Origin: an uncultured Actinomycetes bacterium
GTDB lineage: Bacteria > Actinomycetota > Acidimicrobiia > Acidimicrobiales > RAAP-2
Assembly (NCBI GenBank): GCA_903893955.1
Contig: CAITOG010000039.1
Location: forward strand, 1 to 8,184
DNA length: 8,184 bases
Direction of reading: 5' to 3'
Shown: positions 6,529 through 8,184 of the stretch, piece by piece
How positions within the stretch are numbered: the first letter of the stretch is position 1
How the letters are laid out: each line of letters starts with the position of its first letter
Notes under the pieces: generated by a model
Told to the model about the DNA's origin: nothing
The model's database searches: none
The model's input: only the letters and a program-made list of their open reading frames with translations
Made by a program: the position numbers and the translations under genes

Positions 6529-6550
6529 CCCGATCAGCCGCCACGTGCAA
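6522..6550 (-). promoter_or_regulatory. Candidate leaderless promoter of the MDMPI-fold gene
   Basis: On the minus strand TTGCAC (6550-6545) is followed after exactly 17 nt by CACAAT (6527-6522), then 6 nt and the GTG at 6515. The -35, spacer, -10 and start distances all fit a promoter whose transcript begins at the start codon. CACAAT differs from TANNNT only at its first base. This is the best-formed promoter in the window. Confidence 0.42.
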
Positions 6551-6663
6551 CCAGTCCTGCCCTTCGCAAAATGCCTGACGGAACTTGGCTGGCGGGCGCG
6601 TTTGGACGGGCACCACCTCTGCTGCGAAGGTCCCGATTTCTAAGAGATCGCTCGCCGCTCGGC

Positions 6664-6683
6664 AACCGAGCTCACCCTCGGTT
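6664..6683. promoter_or_regulatory. Inverted repeat upstream of the copper monooxygenase-like gene
   Basis: AACCGAG (6664-6670) and CTCGGTT (6677-6683) form perfect 7-bp arms around a 6-nt spacer. A third copy of the half-site, CTCGG, lies at 6658-6662. The repeat ends 3 bp before the TAGCGT box and fills the -35 position. This fits an activator or repressor site controlling the secreted protein. Confidence 0.38.
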
Positions 6684-6686
6684 TGG

Positions 6687-6692
6687 TAGCGT
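6687..6692 (+). promoter_or_regulatory. Candidate -10 box of the copper monooxygenase-like gene
   Basis: TAGCGT fits TANNNT and is followed by 7 nt and the ATG at 6700, so transcription would begin at or one base before the start codon. The -35 position has no TTGAC match and is taken up by the inverted repeat at 6664-6683. This suggests a regulator-dependent promoter. Confidence 0.33.
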
Positions 6693-6699
6693 GCTGGAG

Positions 6700-7806
6700 A
6701 TGAAGGCTCGGCTCCGGCCACGACTTTGGGCCGGCCTCTTGGCTGTCGTTGCCTTGTCGCTCGGCCTCGTGCCTGCCTCGGTCAGCGCCTCCGAGACACC
6801 TTCGACCATCATCTCCTCCTCAGGGGTCACGTATCGACCGGTGTCGGTTAACGGCGCCACCGACGATTACCACTGCACGCTGATCGACCCGCACACCAAG
6901 AGCGGATCCTTCATCGTCGCGTCGCAGTTCGTCCCCCACAGCCCCGAGGTGCATCACGCGATCTTGGCGCTTGTGCCGGCGAGTCTGGCGGCGAAGGCGC
7001 GACAGGCGGACCACCACGGGAAGGGGTGGACTTGCTTCGGGCAGCCCGGCCTGCCACCCAGCGACGGCTTCACCGTCCTCCCTTGGCTGACGGTCTGGGT
7101 GCCGGGTCAGAGGATTGATCCGCAACCGGCTGGAACAGGAGTGCTCTTTCCGAAGGGAAGCTTGCTCTTGGAGCAGGTCCACTACAACTTGCTACGAGGC
7201 AATAAGCCTGTGCGAGCTTCAGTCCGGCTCACAACCGTGCCGACCAGCCAGCATCTCGCTCCCTTGTCGATTAATCAGCTGGTCGCACCGCCTGATGTTC
7301 CGTGCGCTGCAGGCATCTCTGGTCCACTGTGCAGTCGCTCGGCGTCCCTGGCTGACTTGGGTCATCGCTTTGGGCCGGGTTCCGTCTTGGAGACTGATTT
7401 CATTGAGCGAGGATGCGGGCACGATCCAGCGAATCCACCTGAAGGCGTAACGACCACGTGCACCTTCCCTCTCGGTGCTGGCAAGAAGATCCTGGCGATC
7501 ACGGCACATATGCACCTGACTGGCAGAGCATTCCGGGTTGTCTTGAACCCGGGAACCTCGCATGCCAAGACGCTTGTCAATGTCACCAACTACAACTTCG
7601 ACGATCAGCGGGCCTACCCGATTTCGCCGCCGGTCGTCACGCATTCAGGTGACACCATCAGTCTCTCGTGCACCTACGATCCCAAGCTCCGCCAAGAGCT
7701 GCCGCAGCTCCGCAAGCAGCCACCGCGCTTTGTTGTCTGGGGGGACGGATCGTCGGACGAGATGTGCATGGCCATCACGAAGGTCATCGCTGCGCCTGGC
7801 TCCTAG
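6700..7806 (+). CDS. Secreted PHM/DBM-like copper type II monooxygenase
   Basis: This 368-aa protein begins with a Sec signal peptide: basic MKARLRPR, a hydrophobic core at about 9-25, and a likely cut after ASVSA (26-30). It therefore acts outside the membrane. It then follows the two-domain pattern of ascorbate-dependent type II copper monooxygenases. The CuH site is EVHHAILAL (His85, His86) plus EQVHYN (His161). The CuM site is AHMH (His270, His272) plus SSDEMC (Met355). SSDEMC with Cys356 and the upstream Cys324 matches animal peptidylglycine monooxygenase closely. Eight cysteines remain after the signal peptide, which would allow four disulfides. Family members hydroxylate a C-H bond using O2 and two separated coppers. 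The substrate is unknown. The ATG at 6700 was chosen because it starts the signal peptide; a GTG at 6691 is in frame, and the open frame further upstream is not protein-like. Codon use is slightly less G/C-rich than in its neighbours. Confidence 0.82.
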   Translation: MKARLRPRLWAGLLAVVALSLGLVPASVSASETPSTIISSSGVTYRPVSVNGATDDYHCTLIDPHTKSGSFIVASQFVPHSPEVHHAILALVPASLAAKARQADHHGKGWTCFGQPGLPPSDGFTVLPWLTVWVPGQRIDPQPAGTGVLFPKGSLLLEQVHYNLLRGNKPVRASVRLTTVPTSQHLAPLSINQLVAPPDVPCAAGISGPLCSRSASLADLGHRFGPGSVLETDFIERGCGHDPANPPEGVTTTCTFPLGAGKKILAITAHMHLTGRAFRVVLNPGTSHAKTLVNVTNYNFDDQRAYPISPPVVTHSGDTISLSCTYDPKLRQELPQLRKQPPRFVVWGDGSSDEMCMAITKVIAAPGS

Positions 7807-7885
7807 CAGGTCGTCCTGACGTCTGAACCCGCGAGCTTGTCGTTCTGTCGAGCAGTTTGACCCTGGGGGGGGGATTGGGCGCAGC

Positions 7886-7899
7886 GAGGCGACCGCCTC
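7886..7899. repeat. Small inverted repeat, first of two
   Basis: GAGGCG (7886-7891) and CGCCTC (7894-7899) are perfect complements separated by 2 nt, giving a realistic 5-bp stem with a 4-nt loop. It lies about 80 nt after the stop codon at 7806. No U-tract follows. Confidence 0.25.
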
Positions 7900-7911
7900 C
7901 GTCAGAGCGGC

Positions 7912-7935
7912 CTCGGCAGGCTCACCTCTGCCGAG
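7912..7935. terminator. 8-bp stem-loop downstream of the copper monooxygenase-like gene
   Basis: CTCGGCAG (7912-7919) pairs perfectly with CTGCCGAG (7928-7935) around the 8-nt loop GCTCACCT. It is the strongest stem in the 3' region and, with the repeat at 7886-7899, may end transcription of the preceding gene. There is no U-tract on either side and it is over 100 nt from the stop codon, so the role is uncertain. Confidence 0.3.
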
Positions 7936-8009
7936 TCCAAGCTGGAATTCACCAATCGAACCGAGCAAGCTACCCGAGGCAAAAGTTTGGCGGCAATTGA
8001 ACCTTCAGC

Positions 8010-8123
8010 ATGTCCAAAGAAGCCGCAACGCCTACTGACCAAGGACGCTACATCCGATCACGTCCCGCCGAGTGGTGTCACTTGGACCGCAGCATCCTCA
8101 ACGCAATGACGATCATGCCATGA
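8010..8123 (+). CDS. Possible 37-aa small protein, unrecognised
   Basis: An ATG opens a 37-codon frame ending at TGA 8121-8123. The product begins MSKEAATPTDQGRY and its second half (RPAEWCHLDRSILNAM) could form a helix. There is no Shine-Dalgarno and no good -10 box. Third-position G/C is weaker than in the firm genes, especially in the first half. In its favour, the stop overlaps an ATG (8120) as ATGA, the usual sign of translational coupling to a following gene. I do not recognise a family, and it may be a chance frame. Confidence 0.2.
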   Translation: MSKEAATPTDQGRYIRSRPAEWCHLDRSILNAMTIMP

Positions 8124-8184
8124 GGGTCGGTGGGCCTGCCTCTGGGTCGATCTCGGTGGATGTGCTGCCCAGCTGGGCCATGGA
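8120..8184 (+). CDS. Possible 5' end of a gene cut by the window edge
   Basis: An ATG at 8120 overlaps the stop of the short frame 8010-8123 and the frame stays open for 21 codons to the window edge, beginning MRVGGPASGSISVDV. Third positions are mostly G or C. There is no Shine-Dalgarno, so initiation would depend on coupling. The opposite strand is also open over the same bases (stop at 8115-8113), and the sequence shown cannot decide which strand, if either, is coding. Confidence 0.18.
   Translation, partial: MRVGGPASGSISVDVLPSWAM

Larger units (their letters stand above)
7807..8009. other. Non-coding stretch after the copper monooxygenase-like gene
   Basis: No frame on either strand looks coding here. 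The stretch holds a run of nine G (7865-7873), two inverted repeats listed separately, and a more A/T-rich part from about 7940. No transposase fragment, tRNA or promoter pair could be recognised. With the region to 8184 it makes the longest gene-poor part of the window. Confidence 0.55.

Noticed and set aside
6523..6699. Upstream in-frame extension of the copper monooxygenase-like gene from a TTG at 6523
   Set aside because: The 59 extra residues are not protein-like, would bury the signal peptide, and overlap the divergent promoter region. The ATG at 6700 begins a classic signal sequence.
7645..7968. Minus-strand open frame of 107 codons across the 3' end of the copper monooxygenase-like gene
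   Set aside because: Most of it is the reverse strand of a well-supported gene. It has no ribosome site and no recognisable family features.
8113..8184. Minus-strand frame open from the window edge to TGA at 8115-8113
   Set aside because: It could be the end of a convergent gene, since its third positions are mostly G/C. Only about 23 codons are visible and the plus strand is equally open, so it is not called.

Overview
The window looks like high-GC actinobacterial chromosomal DNA. Coding frames favour G or C in third positions. Two family assignments point the same way: an F420-type luciferase-like oxidoreductase and a DinB/maleylpyruvate-isomerase-fold protein of the mycothiol-dependent kind. 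Several genes also have a TANNNT-like -10 box 6-7 nt before the start codon, which is the leaderless arrangement common in Actinobacteria. The exact taxon cannot be read from the sequence. No tRNA, rRNA, CRISPR array, insertion sequence or phage gene was seen.

Region 1 (about 84-3720, plus strand) is a sugar-nucleotide and glycan operon. It holds UDP-glucose 6-dehydrogenase (155-1477), a family-4-like glycosyltransferase (1567-2742) and a UDP-glucuronate decarboxylase-like SDR (2785-3720). The two enzymes would carry UDP-glucose through UDP-glucuronate to UDP-xylose. The transferase lies between them and is a candidate user of one of these sugars. A 16-bp palindrome and a TAGCAT box lie in front of the operon.

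Region 2 (3721-6515) holds an LLM-class oxidoreductase on the plus strand (3945-4871). It converges on two minus-strand genes, an alpha/beta hydrolase (5867-4923) and, upstream of it in transcription order, an MDMPI/DinB-fold protein (6515-5952). The two minus-strand genes are probably co-transcribed. An 84-nt gap between them contains a 12-bp RNA hairpin that pairs completely only on the minus strand. A small stem-loop sits in the convergent junction.

Region 3 (6516-7806) is a divergent promoter region followed by a secreted protein (6700-7806). That protein carries the full copper-ligand set of the peptidylglycine/dopamine monooxygenase family (HH, H, HxH, M). The residues that hold the peptide carboxylate in the animal peptidylglycine enzyme appear to be replaced. 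This is the most interesting gene in the window because it suggests a bacterial type II copper monooxygenase with an unknown substrate.

Region 4 (7807-8184) has no confident gene. It contains two small inverted repeats, a run of nine G and a doubtful short ORF (8010-8123). The ORF overlaps by ATGA a second frame that runs off the window end.
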